Source: an uncultured Pelagibacteraceae bacterium | GTDB taxonomy: Bacteria > Pseudomonadota > Alphaproteobacteria > Pelagibacterales > Pelagibacteraceae | Assembly (NCBI GenBank): GCA_902635545.1 | Contig: CACPOL010000006.1 | Location: 1 to 64,000, forward strand | Length of the DNA: 64,000 bases | Direction: 5' to 3' | Part shown: positions 9,420-17,224 of the stretch, in pieces | Position numbering within the stretch: the stretch's first letter is position 1 | How the letters are laid out: each line of letters begins with the position of its first letter | Program-made: the position numbers and the translations under genes | Notes under the pieces: model-generated | Seen by the model: only the letters and a program-made list of their open reading frames with translations | Told to the model about the DNA's origin: nothing | Database searches by the model: none

Positions 9420-10100
9420 ATGATATTTAGACAATTATTCGATCATCAATCTAGCACTTATACATACCTTATATCATCTGGAAAGGGCCGTGAGGCCTTA
9501 ATAATAGATCCCGTAATTGAAAATGTAAAAAATTATATAAATTTATTAAAAGAACTTAATTTAAAATTAGTTAAGGTCATTGATACCCATATTCATGCTG
9601 ATCACGTAACCGGTGCCTCAAAACTTAAAAATATAACTAATTGTTCGACAATTATGGGAGAACACAGTCCAGCTGAGACAGTAGAAATCAAAGTCAAAGA
9701 TGATGAGTTAATAAATTTAGATAATCTTAAAATTAAAGCTATGTATACCCCTGGACATACATCAGATAGTTATAGTTTTTTGATGAATAATTATCTTTTT
9801 TCAGGTGATACTTTATTAATAAATGGAACAGGCAGAACTGATTTTCAAAATGGTAATGCTAAAGACTCATATAATTCAATTTTTAATAAACTTCTGAAAT
9901 TACCAGAAGAAACTCTTTTATACCCCGCACATGATTACAAGGGTGAAAAAGTAAGTACAATTGGTAAAGAAAAAAAACATAATCCAAGATTACAAGTTAG
10001 TAGTGTTGATGAATACATTGATATTATGAACAATCTTAACTTAAAAAAACCTGTTAAGATTGAGTCTAATGTATCTAAAAATATTAAATTGGGTGCTTAA
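9420..10100 (+). CDS. Metallo-beta-lactamase fold protein, persulfide dioxygenase (ETHE1/Blh)-like
   Basis: The 226-residue protein carries the metallo-beta-lactamase motif DTHIHADHVTGA (about residues 58-69), GHTSDSYSFL, FSGDTLLINGTGRTDFQ and a late PAHDYKG. The HxHxDH core plus the GTGRTDFQ block is characteristic of the ETHE1/Blh sulfur dioxygenases, which oxidise glutathione persulfide with mono-iron, rather than glyoxalase II. No rhodanese domain is fused. ATG at 9420 follows AAGG. It stands alone: prpC lies upstream on the same strand after 68 AT-rich bases, and the next gene is convergent with a 2-base gap. A role in sulfide or persulfide removal is inferred. Confidence 0.82.
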   Translation: MIFRQLFDHQSSTYTYLISSGKGREALIIDPVIENVKNYINLLKELNLKLVKVIDTHIHADHVTGASKLKNITNCSTIMGEHSPAETVEIKVKDDELINLDNLKIKAMYTPGHTSDSYSFLMNNYLFSGDTLLINGTGRTDFQNGNAKDSYNSIFNKLLKLPEETLLYPAHDYKGEKVSTIGKEKKHNPRLQVSSVDEYIDIMNNLNLKKPVKIESNVSKNIKLGA

Positions 10101-10102
10101 GC

Positions 10103-10471
10103 TTAAATAGAAGATTTAATAGCTTTATATATTAAATCTTTTCTTGTCTCACCAATGCTTCTGTAAACCAATTTTTTATCTTTAAATATTAAAAGTGTAG
10201 TTTGATATTGGACATCAAATAAATTTGCAATTTCTTTATTAGTTACATCAAATGTAAAATATTCTATATTATCAAATTCATCCTTTGCTTTATTCAAAAC
10301 TTTCATTTGGCTTGCACAAGAAGAACAATATTTAATCCAAGAACTTACAATTACAACTTTACCTTCTGATTGAGCTTTATCAAACAAATCTTTTTTAAAA
10401 GTTGTTTCTTTTTCCATTGCATTCACATTGAATGCAATTAAACAAAAAATGAGTGTAAAGATTTTTTTCAT
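10103..10471 (-). CDS. Exported thioredoxin-like protein with CSSC motif
   Basis: The 122 residues begin with a signal peptide (MKKIFTLIFCLIAFNVNA, cleavage after NA likely), followed by a thioredoxin fold with the active-site-like CSSC at residues 49-52 preceded by SSWIKY. FTFDVTNKEI and the YRSIGE strand near the C-terminus fit a thioredoxin domain, as in the C-terminal domain of DsbD or in thioredoxin_7 family proteins. It is probably periplasmic. It lies 7 bases downstream of azlD, at the end of the iron-transporter run, but its partner is not evident. Confidence 0.72.
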   Translation of the reverse strand: MKKIFTLIFCLIAFNVNAMEKETTFKKDLFDKAQSEGKVVIVSSWIKYCSSCASQMKVLNKAKDEFDNIEYFTFDVTNKEIANLFDVQYQTTLLIFKDKKLVYRSIGETRKDLIYKAIKSSI

Positions 10472-10478
10472 AAAAAAT

Positions 10479-10793
10479 TTATAACACGAATATTAAAAAC
10501 CAATAAGAGGCTAATCCTGAAATAATTGTCGCAATAATATTCTTGCTTATTATACCAATTAGCGTAGCAATAATTGCTGCTATTATTTTTGGATTATTCT
10601 CCAAATGAAAATCTCCAGAATTATCAAGAAAAATAGCAGGAAATATTATTGCAGGAAAAATTGCTGATGGTACATAAGATAAGATTTCTCTCATTCTTTT
10701 GTTAAACATTTCCTTTTTCAATAATGCAATCATTGAAAATCTTGTTAAAAAAGTTATTAAACCACAATATATTATTAAAGACCAATTACTCAT
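10479..10793 (-). CDS. azlD: AzlD-family branched-chain amino acid exporter subunit
   Basis: This is a 104-residue very hydrophobic protein with three to four predicted membrane segments (starting WSLIIYCGLITFLTRFSMIAL) and the AzlD-typical LSYVPSAIFPAIIFPAIFL block. AzlD pairs with AzlC to form an exporter of branched-chain amino acids. Its start lies inside the end of azlC (8-bp overlap), which supports a two-subunit complex. Confidence 0.88.
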   Translation of the reverse strand: MSNWSLIIYCGLITFLTRFSMIALLKKEMFNKRMREILSYVPSAIFPAIIFPAIFLDNSGDFHLENNPKIIAAIIATLIGIISKNIIATIISGLASYWFLIFVL

Positions 10794-11481
10794 TATTTTT
10801 TAAATATTTTGTTAAGATTGCCGCAAAAACAAGTGCTGTTAGACCAGCAACTATTACGTAAGCTTTATAAGGAATATAATTAAATCCAAACGTAGCTACA
10901 ATACCTGAAATAATTATAACAATTACATTTATTAATTTTCTAAAATCATTAACTAACAATGCTAAGAAAGTTAATGGCACTGCAAAACTCAAACCAAGTT
11001 TTTCTGGTATAAATGAACCTAAAACAATGCCTAAAAATGTAGTTGTTTGCCATATTACCCAGCAAGTAATTCCACCACCAACTAAATGAAAATACTTATT
11101 ATGATCCCTATTATTTTTGAAGTATTCATTTGACCTGGCAAAAGCTTGATCAACTAAAAAATATGAAATAAGAATTTTCCAAATAATTTTCAAATCCGAA
11201 AGATGTTCAGAGACTACTGCTCCATATAAAAGATGTCTCGAATTTACTGCGCCAACTGAACTTATAATTACTAAAGATGAAGCTCCACCAGTAAATAGTT
11301 GTAATAATATTATTTGTGATGCTCCTCCAAAAATTATAATAGACATACCCATTGTTTCTAAAGGGGTAAACCCAACATCAATAGAAAGTACTCCAAATAT
11401 TAAACCAAAGGGAACTACCGGAATCATTAACGGACTTACGTCGATGATGCCTTTAAAAAAAATCTTTAAATTACTATTCAT
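10786..11481 (-). CDS. azlC: AzlC-family branched-chain amino acid exporter subunit
   Basis: This 231-residue inner-membrane protein has several hydrophobic segments. The AzlC signature is visible: PLMIPVVPFGLIFG near the N-terminus, GGASQIILLQLF, VNSRHLLYGA, and a final segment FGFNYIPYKAYVIVAGL. It acts with AzlD in export of branched-chain amino acids or analogues. It starts 17 bases downstream of the iron ABC ATPase gene on the same strand, so it may share the iron-regulated transcript, an unusual pairing. Confidence 0.9.
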   Translation of the reverse strand: MNSNLKIFFKGIIDVSPLMIPVVPFGLIFGVLSIDVGFTPLETMGMSIIIFGGASQIILLQLFTGGASSLVIISSVGAVNSRHLLYGAVVSEHLSDLKIIWKILISYFLVDQAFARSNEYFKNNRDHNKYFHLVGGGITCWVIWQTTTFLGIVLGSFIPEKLGLSFAVPLTFLALLVNDFRKLINVIVIIISGIVATFGFNYIPYKAYVIVAGLTALVFAAILTKYLKNNE

Positions 11482-11498
11482 TTTCTAGAAGGCTTTTA

Positions 11499-12560
11499 TT
11501 AGAAGCAGACTATATGATCAATATGAATTGGTCTTTTTATTCCAAACTTTTCATCTAATTCATGTTGATGTATATGATGGGATTGAACAAAAACTGGAAT
11601 TAACTTTCTACTTTGTGTCTTTAAAGTATAAATAAAACCTGTTCCCCTAAATTTTCTATCGACAACTTCAAGCTTTAAATTACTCTTATCGTCATGTTCT
11701 AAATCTTCTGGCTGTATTAAGAGTTTAACCTTAGAGCCAATAGGAAAAGTTTTTATAAAATTACCGGTAATTTTACCTAAATCTTGATTTTCTAAACTCT
11801 TTGGACTTGTAACTTCTGCTGGTATTAAAACACCTCTATTTAAAAAATTAACTACCTCAATCGAATTTGGAAAATGATAAACTTTGTAAGGATCATCGAA
11901 TTGTTTCAATTCTTGATTTAAAATTATTCCACACTTAGATCCCAAATAAAACGCTTCATAAGAGTCATGTGTAACAATTATAGTGGAAATTTTAAGTCTA
12001 TTTAATATCTTTTTTAACCTAACTTGAATTTCTTCTTTAAAACTTTGATCAACATTCGATAATGGTTCATCTAATAACAAAAGATCAGGTTGTGTCATTA
12101 AAGATCTAGCAAGAGAGGCTCTTTGTGCTTCTCCAGCACTTATTTGGTGAGGATATTTATCTAAAATTTGATGAATATCTAGTAAATCAATTATTTCTTG
12201 TAAACTAATTTTTTTATCTTTTTTTTTTTTATTTTTCTCAGCTCCTAGTAATATATTTTTCTTAACATTATAGTGTGGGAATAAACTATTTTCTTGAAAA
12301 GCAAGAGACACATTTCTATCTTCAGGCTCTATATTTATTTTTTTTGATGAAAGTATTTTTTCTCTAATTTTTATTAAACCATTATCTATTTTTTCTAATC
12401 CAGCTATTGATCTCAGTATCGTTGTCTTTCCGATACCTGATGGGCCTAAAAGACAAATTACATCTCCTTCTTTTTCTATTGAAAAAGATACATTTCTAAC
12501 TTTAGTTTTTCCCCCAACTTTAAAATCAACATTTTTAACTTCAAAATATTTATTATTCAT
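11499..12560 (-). CDS. fbpC: Iron(III) ABC transporter, ATP-binding protein (FbpC/SfuC/FutC type)
   Basis: This is the 353-residue cytoplasmic ATPase of a ferric-iron importer. Walker A GPSGIGKTT is at residues 39-47, the Q-loop is LAFQENSLFPHYNV, the signature is ISAGEAQRASLAR, Walker B is LLLLDEPLSNVD, and the switch His is in IIVTHD. A C-terminal TOBE-like domain (about 240-353, LLIQPEDLE) matches the FbpC group. It overlaps the permease gene by 8 bases. Substrate is assigned from the upstream binding protein and Fur-like box. Confidence 0.9.
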   Translation of the reverse strand: MNNKYFEVKNVDFKVGGKTKVRNVSFSIEKEGDVICLLGPSGIGKTTILRSIAGLEKIDNGLIKIREKILSSKKINIEPEDRNVSLAFQENSLFPHYNVKKNILLGAEKNKKKKDKKISLQEIIDLLDIHQILDKYPHQISAGEAQRASLARSLMTQPDLLLLDEPLSNVDQSFKEEIQVRLKKILNRLKISTIIVTHDSYEAFYLGSKCGIILNQELKQFDDPYKVYHFPNSIEVVNFLNRGVLIPAEVTSPKSLENQDLGKITGNFIKTFPIGSKVKLLIQPEDLEHDDKSNLKLEVVDRKFRGTGFIYTLKTQSRKLIPVFVQSHHIHQHELDEKFGIKRPIHIDHIVCF

Positions 12561-14172
12561 ATGTTTCTCTCAAAATATACTTTGATGTAATTATAATAAA
12601 AAAACTTGCAATTAAAATTAAAAATAAAGATGGCACAGCTGCTGCTTCCAACAAGTCCTCAGATGCAGAGATGTAAGCAGTAGTTGCAAAAGTTTCAAAA
12701 TTAAAAGGTCTTAAGATTAGAGTAATTGGTAGTTCTCTAATTATTTCTAATGATATTAAAATTACAATAAATAAAAGCGAATTTCTTAAAAAAGGAATAT
12801 GAATATTCATAAAAGTTTTTCTTTTAGAATAACCAAGTAAATATGCGCTCTCATCAACTGAAATATTAATCTTTTCATACCCTGATTTTATCCCATTGAA
12901 AGCTAAAGAATAAAATCTAATAAAATAAACAAGAACTAATCCAAAAATAGAACCTATAAATATTTTCTTTATTGAATCAAAACCTAATAATTTAATTATG
13001 CTGTTATCGAACCATGCTATAAAAGTAATAAAGGCGATAGCTAGAATTACTCCTGGTATAGCATAGCCTGATATTGATAAAGTAGATAAAATATTGAGAG
13101 TTTTATTATTTGAAACTCTATTACCATAATTAGATATTAAAGAAAAAATTATCAAGACTAAACTAGATAATATGACTAAATACAGAGTATTAAAAAAGAG
13201 ATCTTTAATTTGTAAATCAAATAAATTTTCTGGAAACTTAATTGTCCAGTAAAACATTTGACTTAAAGGAAATAAAAAACTTATAAAAAAAATAATAAAA
13301 CAAAATATGAATGCTGATAAAGCCTCACCACCAAAAAGTTTAATTTTTTCTTTTTTTTTAAATCCCCCTTTTGAATTAAAATGATATTTAGCTTTTCTTC
13401 TGGATAGATTTTCCAAAATAAATAAAGAAAATATAAATAATAATAAGAAAAAAGATATTCTATTGGCAAAAGCTAAATCATCAAAATAAATCCAGGAGTT
13501 ATAAATACCAGTGGTCAGTGTGTTTATAGAGAAAAAATCAACTGCCCCAAATTCTGCTAAAGTCTCCATTGCTACCAAAGACAAACCAGCAACTATTGCG
13601 GGTCTAGCTGATGGAAGTATTATTTTATTAAAAGATTTAAACTTCGAAAAACCTAGATTTTTACCTAAATCTATTAGATTTTGTGATTGATATAAAAACG
13701 AAGCCCTTGCTAATATATATACATATGCATAAAGAGAGAAAGAAATAGACAATATCGCTCCAAACATACCATCGAATTTTGGGATATTTTTATTATAATT
13801 TGCTTCTCCAAATAAGTTTTTCAAAATAGTAAAAGCAGTTCCATAATTCTCAAAAAAAGCAGTCAGTGAATATGCGTAGATATATGGTGGAACTGCAAAA
13901 GATAATATTAATGCCCACTTAAAAAATTCACTTCCTGGAAATTTATAAAATGATACCAGGTATGCTGTCCCAGTGCCTATCACAAAGGTAAAAAATAAAA
14001 CGGAAATTAAAAGAATAAATGAATTAAAAATATATTCTATCAAAAAAGTATTTTTTAATATTTCATAATAGTTCGAAGTATTTTCAAAAAAGCTAGTAAA
14101 TACAGTTATAATTGGAATTAAAACTATACAGGAAATTAAAAAAGATGAAAAAAACCAACTATTGAATTTCAT
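12553..14172 (-). CDS. fbpB: Iron(III) ABC transporter, fused permease (FbpB/SfuB/FutB type)
   Basis: A 539-residue inner-membrane permease containing two binding-protein-dependent transport domains in tandem, about 12 membrane segments in all, as usual for FbpB. EAA-loop-like motifs appear in each half: ARPAIVAGLSLVAMETLAEFG around residue 200, and the second near residue 450 ahead of SLEIIRELPITLILRPF. The start ATG at 14172 follows AAGGCGG. The gene lies downstream of a stem-loop (14205-14240) that separates it from the binding protein gene. Confidence 0.92.
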   Translation of the reverse strand: MKFNSWFFSSFLISCIVLIPIITVFTSFFENTSNYYEILKNTFLIEYIFNSFILLISVLFFTFVIGTGTAYLVSFYKFPGSEFFKWALILSFAVPPYIYAYSLTAFFENYGTAFTILKNLFGEANYNKNIPKFDGMFGAILSISFSLYAYVYILARASFLYQSQNLIDLGKNLGFSKFKSFNKIILPSARPAIVAGLSLVAMETLAEFGAVDFFSINTLTTGIYNSWIYFDDLAFANRISFFLLLFIFSLFILENLSRRKAKYHFNSKGGFKKKEKIKLFGGEALSAFIFCFIIFFISFLFPLSQMFYWTIKFPENLFDLQIKDLFFNTLYLVILSSLVLIIFSLISNYGNRVSNNKTLNILSTLSISGYAIPGVILAIAFITFIAWFDNSIIKLLGFDSIKKIFIGSIFGLVLVYFIRFYSLAFNGIKSGYEKINISVDESAYLLGYSKRKTFMNIHIPFLRNSLLFIVILISLEIIRELPITLILRPFNFETFATTAYISASEDLLEAAAVPSLFLILIASFFIIITSKYILRETYE

Positions 14173-14204
14173 ATTATAATCCGCCTTATAAACATGAAAA
14201 GTAA

Positions 14205-14240
14205 AGTGTCCATAACAAACTAGAGTCTATTATGGACACT
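14205..14240 (-). terminator. Stem-loop between the binding-protein cistrons and fbpB (attenuator-like)
   Basis: AGTGTCCATAA at 14205-14215 is perfectly complementary to TTATGGACACT at 14230-14240, giving an 11-bp stem with a 14-base loop. On the minus-strand transcript it is followed by TTTACTTTT. It sits after the fbpA and 56-residue-protein genes and before fbpB. This is a common place for a partial terminator or 3' stabiliser that lets the abundant binding protein be made in excess of the permease. The function is inferred; the dyad is seen directly. Confidence 0.65.
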
Positions 14241-14252
14241 ATTTCAGAAAAA

Positions 14253-14423
14253 TCAAAAATTAAATACTTTTAGGATGTGCGGAACCTCCTTAGTTTTAAT
14301 TTCGGACAACTTTCTATCATTTATTCTTTTATTGATTTTTTCACACTCCTGGTTGCAAGGGTAACATGCTTTGGAAGAATTATTATAATCAACATCAGAT
14401 ATAAATTCTTTTTCTTTTTTCAT
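14253..14423 (-). CDS. 56-residue cysteine-containing protein downstream of fbpA (unlisted)
   Basis: This is below the ORF-track cutoff. ATG at 14421-14423 starts one base after the fbpA stop (14425-14427), strongly suggesting translational coupling. The 56-residue product starts MKKEKEFISDVDYNNSSK and has a C-x2-C-x3-C cluster, CYPCNQEC, at residues 20-27, with a charged helical tail. There is no signal peptide, so it is probably cytoplasmic. It ends 13 bases before the stem-loop at 14205-14240. I do not recognise a family. The cluster could bind metal, perhaps iron or zinc, but this is speculation from context. Confidence 0.6.
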   Translation of the reverse strand: MKKEKEFISDVDYNNSSKACYPCNQECEKINKRINDRKLSEIKTKEVPHILKVFNF

Positions 14424-14424
14424 A

Positions 14425-15453
14425 TTACTTCCAACCAGCAGCAGTCATTACCTCTACTGCAGCAGCTTGATTTTTTCCATAAGAAGCTAGCTTAGTTTTC
14501 ATATCTTGTTTAAAGTCTAACCCTAAGTTATTTACTACTAATGGACTAGGTGAAACACCATCAATCATTGGAAACTCAAAAGTATTATTTGTAAAATGCT
14601 CTTGAGACGCTGGAGTTAATAAAAACTCTACAAGTTTGACAGCATTAGCTTTGTTAGGTGCACCTTTTACCAAAGCTGCACAACTAACATTCATGTGAGT
14701 TCCTCTATCATTTTGATTAGGGAAGAATGCTTTAACTTTTTTTGCAGCTTCTTGTTGTTCTGCACCTTTCTTACCGGATAACATAAGAGCTAAATAATAT
14801 GTATTAGCTACTGCAATATCAGCTTCACCAGCTGCCACTGCCATTATTTGAGCTCTGTCATTACCTGTTGGTGTTCTTGCCATATTAGCAACGACACCTT
14901 CAGCCCATGCAGCTGTTGCAGCCTTTCCATTGTTTTTGATCAATGAAGCTACAAGAGATTTATTGTAAATGTTGCTTGATTTTCTGATTACCAATCTACC
15001 TTTCCATTTAGGATCTGCTAGACCTTCATAAGTCATTCCAGATAATTCAGCACCAGTAACTCTTTCGGGTGAGTAATAAATTATTCTTGCTCTTTTTGCG
15101 ATACCAACCCACTTATTTGTTCTAAAGCTTTTTGGAACAGCTGCTTTGATTGCTGGGGAAGTTAAACCACCCTGAAGTGTTCCTTTCGAGTCCATAGCAC
15201 CACATCTTCCTGCATCTGCTGTAATGTATAAATCAGCTGAAGAATCTGCACCTTCACTAATTATTCTTTTCTCTAAAGCACCTGACTTTCCATTTATAAG
15301 GTTTACTTTTATGCCTGTCATATTAGTAAACTTTGAATAAAGCTCAGAGTCTGCCTTATAGTGTCTTGCATTAAAGACATTTACTTCATTAGCGATTGCT
15401 AAAGTTGAAATAAATAATGATATAATTAATGCAAATATTGATATTTTTCTCAT
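14425..15453 (-). CDS. fbpA: Iron(III) ABC transporter, periplasmic binding protein
   Basis: The 342 residues include a signal peptide (MRKISIFALIISLFISTLAIA, cleavage before NEVNVFNAR). The mature protein matches the FbpA/FutA/SfuA ferric-binding family: NVFNARHYKADSELYSKF near the start, KWKGRLVIRKSSN, and NTYYLALM with adjacent tyrosines that bind Fe3+ in relatives. AGGAGA stands 6 bases before the ATG, and a Fur-like box lies 46-64 bases upstream. It is first in the run fbpA, 56-residue gene, fbpB, fbpC, azlC, azlD, trx-like. Also called sfuC or futA in other annotation schemes. Confidence 0.93.
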   Translation of the reverse strand: MRKISIFALIISLFISTLAIANEVNVFNARHYKADSELYSKFTNMTGIKVNLINGKSGALEKRIISEGADSSADLYITADAGRCGAMDSKGTLQGGLTSPAIKAAVPKSFRTNKWVGIAKRARIIYYSPERVTGAELSGMTYEGLADPKWKGRLVIRKSSNIYNKSLVASLIKNNGKAATAAWAEGVVANMARTPTGNDRAQIMAVAAGEADIAVANTYYLALMLSGKKGAEQQEAAKKVKAFFPNQNDRGTHMNVSCAALVKGAPNKANAVKLVEFLLTPASQEHFTNNTFEFPMIDGVSPSPLVVNNLGLDFKQDMKTKLASYGKNQAAAVEVMTAAGWK

Positions 15454-15498
15454 TAATCTCTCCTATTACAATTGTTGAGATTGATAACTATTCGCATT

Positions 15499-15517
15499 GA
15501 GAATGATAATCAATCGC
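15499..15517 (-). promoter_or_regulatory. Fur-like box upstream of fbpA
   Basis: GAGAATGATAATCAATCGC matches the classical 19-bp Fur box (GATAATGATAATCATTATC) at 15 of 19 positions by my count. It lies within a wider dyad (GATTGAT at 15479-15485, ATCAATC at 15509-15515). On the minus strand, TTGATT, 17 bases, TAGTTA forms a plausible -35/-10 pair inside the same stretch, so a bound regulator would block it. Iron repression of the transporter is inferred. Confidence 0.68.
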
Positions 15518-15544
15518 ACACAATGTCGCATAGGATTATTTAAG

Positions 15545-15572
15545 AGAAAAACTAAGGCTCTTGGAGCCTTAG
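15545..15572 (-). terminator. Rho-independent terminator of aceA
   Basis: CTAAGGCTC (15552-15560) and GAGCCTTAG (15564-15572) form a perfect 9-bp stem with a 3-base loop. On the minus strand the stem is followed at once by TTTTT (15547-15551). It lies 39 bases past the aceA stop and is the best intrinsic terminator in the window. Confidence 0.85.
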
Positions 15573-15611
15573 ATAAACAATAAAGAGGAAAATATTTTTA
15601 AATTTTGTAAA

Positions 15612-16886
15612 TTAAAATTGCTCCGACTCAGTTGAACCATCCATTGCAGTCGTTGAGCTTTTGCCACTACTTATAGTGTTCGAAACTGCATCAAAATATG
15701 AAGTGCCTACTTCTCTTTGATGTTTTACACTAGTATAACCATCTTTTTCTCTTGCAAACTCTTGTTGTTGTATTTTCGAATATGCAGTCATTCCTTCATT
15801 TTTATATTTTTGAGCTAATTCAAATATAGCGATATTCTGAGTATGAAAACCTGCAAGAGTAATAAATTGAAATTTGTATCCCATTTCACTTATTTTTTGT
15901 TGAAAAGTTGCGATTTCTGAATCTGATAAATGTTTTTTCCAATTAAAAGATGGGGAACAATTATATGCTAATAACTTTCCAGGGAATTTTTTATGAATAG
16001 CCTCTGCAAACTTTTTTGCTTCTTCTAAATTTGGTGTAGCTGTTTCACACCATATTAAATCAGAATAAGGTGCATATGCTAACCCTCTTGAAATTGCTTG
16101 TTCAATACCATGTTTTACATAATAAAATCCTTCTGGTGATCTTTTGCCCGTCAAAAAAGGTTTATCATTTTCATCGTTATCATTAGTTATTAATTTTGCA
16201 GCATTTGCATCAGTTCTAGCAAGTATAATCAAAGGAACATTAGCAATATCAGCTGCTAATCTCGCTGCTTTTAAGTTCTTAATCATTGTGCTAGTTGGAA
16301 CCAAAACTTTTCCTCCCATATGTCCACATTTTTTTTCACTAGCCAATTGATCTTCAAAATGAACTCCAGCAGCTCCAACTTTTATAAATTTTTTTGATAA
16401 TTCAAAAACGTTTAAAGGTCCGCCAAATCCAGCTTCTCCATCAGCAATTATTGGCAACATATAATCTACCCTATCTTTAGGTTTCATTTCACCATCTTTA
16501 ATTTCCATATGTTGAATTTGATCTGCTCTAATTAATGCATTATTCATAGACTCAACTAATTTTGGCGCACTGTCATATGGATACAACGATTGATCAGGGT
16601 ACATTTCCCCTGCACTATTTGCATCTGCAGCTACTTGCCATCCACTTAAATAAATTGCTTTTAATCCAGCCTTAGCATGTTGGACCGCATGATTTCCAGA
16701 TAATGAACCTAAAGTATTTACGTAAGGTTCCGAATTTAATAAATTCCACAATTTTATAGATTGTTGTTTGCACAATGAATATTCTATTTTTATTGAACCT
16801 CTAAGTCTCTCAACTTCCTCTGGGGAATAGTCTCGTTTAATACCTGCAAATCTTTTAAGGTCATAAGAAATATTTTCTGCACTCAT
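15612..16886 (-). CDS. aceA: Isocitrate lyase
   Basis: Isocitrate lyase splits isocitrate to glyoxylate and succinate, the first step of the glyoxylate bypass. The 424-residue length fits the bacterial AceA subfamily. Visible motifs are [10 protein letters not shown], the metal site [16 protein letters not shown], and the catalytic [11 protein letters not shown] (KKCGH at residues 185-189), then [15 protein letters not shown] and [11 protein letters not shown]. An intrinsic terminator follows. A 53-residue gene lies 65 bases upstream on the same strand, and a ScfR/RamB-like regulator is divergent from that pair, which suggests control by acetyl- or propionyl-CoA status. Confidence 0.96.
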   Translation of the reverse strand: MSAENISYDLKRFAGIKRDYSPEEVERLRGSIKIEYSLCKQQSIKLWNLLNSEPYVNTLGSLSGNHAVQHAKAGLKAIYLSGWQVAADANSAGEMYPDQSLYPYDSAPKLVESMNNALIRADQIQHMEIKDGEMKPKDRVDYMLPIIADGEAGFGGPLNVFELSKKFIKVGAAGVHFEDQLASEKKCGHMGGKVLVPTSTMIKNLKAARLAADIANVPLIILARTDANAAKLITNDNDENDKPFLTGKRSPEGFYYVKHGIEQAISRGLAYAPYSDLIWCETATPNLEEAKKFAEAIHKKFPGKLLAYNCSPSFNWKKHLSDSEIATFQQKISEMGYKFQFITLAGFHTQNIAIFELAQKYKNEGMTAYSKIQQQEFAREKDGYTSVKHQREVGTSYFDAVSNTISSGKSSTTAMDGSTESEQF

Positions 16887-16951
16887 ATTATTTTTGGTAT
16901 CCTTTGTTTATTATTTATTTTAAGAGAAAAAAAAAGATAAAGTTGAACGAA

Positions 16952-17113
16952 TTAATTGCCGTCGTTTAGAGTCTCAGCAAGGTCTTTCATTCCACTTGAA
17001 CCCCAATCACAATTATCATCTCTCATGTAGATACCTTTGCTATTGTGTCTAGCTAGATCCTCTTTTCTTATGATTTGAGCCTCATTTTCAATGTTTTTTA
17101 ATATTTCGTCCAT
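16952..17113 (-). CDS. 53-residue protein upstream of aceA (unlisted)
   Basis: This ORF is too short for the supplied track. It runs from ATG at 17111-17113 to TAA at 16952-16954. The product starts MDEILKNIENEAQIIRKEDL and ends with an acidic region containing DDNCDWGSSGMKDL. It is soluble-looking, with one Cys and one Trp. It is the first frame after the divergent regulator region and lies 65 bases ahead of aceA, so both are likely on one transcript. I do not recognise a family. The non-repetitive composition and operon placement favour a real gene; a leader-peptide role is an alternative. Confidence 0.55.
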   Translation of the reverse strand: MDEILKNIENEAQIIRKEDLARHNSKGIYMRDDNCDWGSSGMKDLAETLNDGN

Positions 17114-17126
17114 AGATGTCTTATAA

Positions 17127-17205
17127 TTTACAAGATTTACAAAATCTATAAAATAATATAAAAAGCTTGTAAAATAAGGAAATTTAATGTAAATTTAAAT
17201 TTACA
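17127..17205. promoter_or_regulatory. Divergent control region with TTTACAAA/TTTGTAAA elements and an 18-bp perfect palindrome
   Basis: Between the 53-residue gene and the ScfR-like regulator gene, related half-sites recur: TTTACAA (17127), TTTACAAAA (17136), CTTGTAAAA (17166) and then TGTAAATTTAAATTTACA at 17188-17205, a perfect 18-bp palindrome ending 19 bases before the regulator ATG. ScfR/RamB-type regulators act on glyoxylate and methylcitrate genes and on their own genes, so these are candidate operators. The sequence pattern is seen; the protein match is inference. Confidence 0.6.
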
Positions 17206-17224
17206 AAATTTACTAATAGAAAAT

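Noticed and set aside
14277-14495. 72-residue plus-strand ORF in the track
   Set aside because: It is antisense to the 56-residue cysteine protein and the fbpA 3' end, with a Phe-rich composition typical of a shadow frame.
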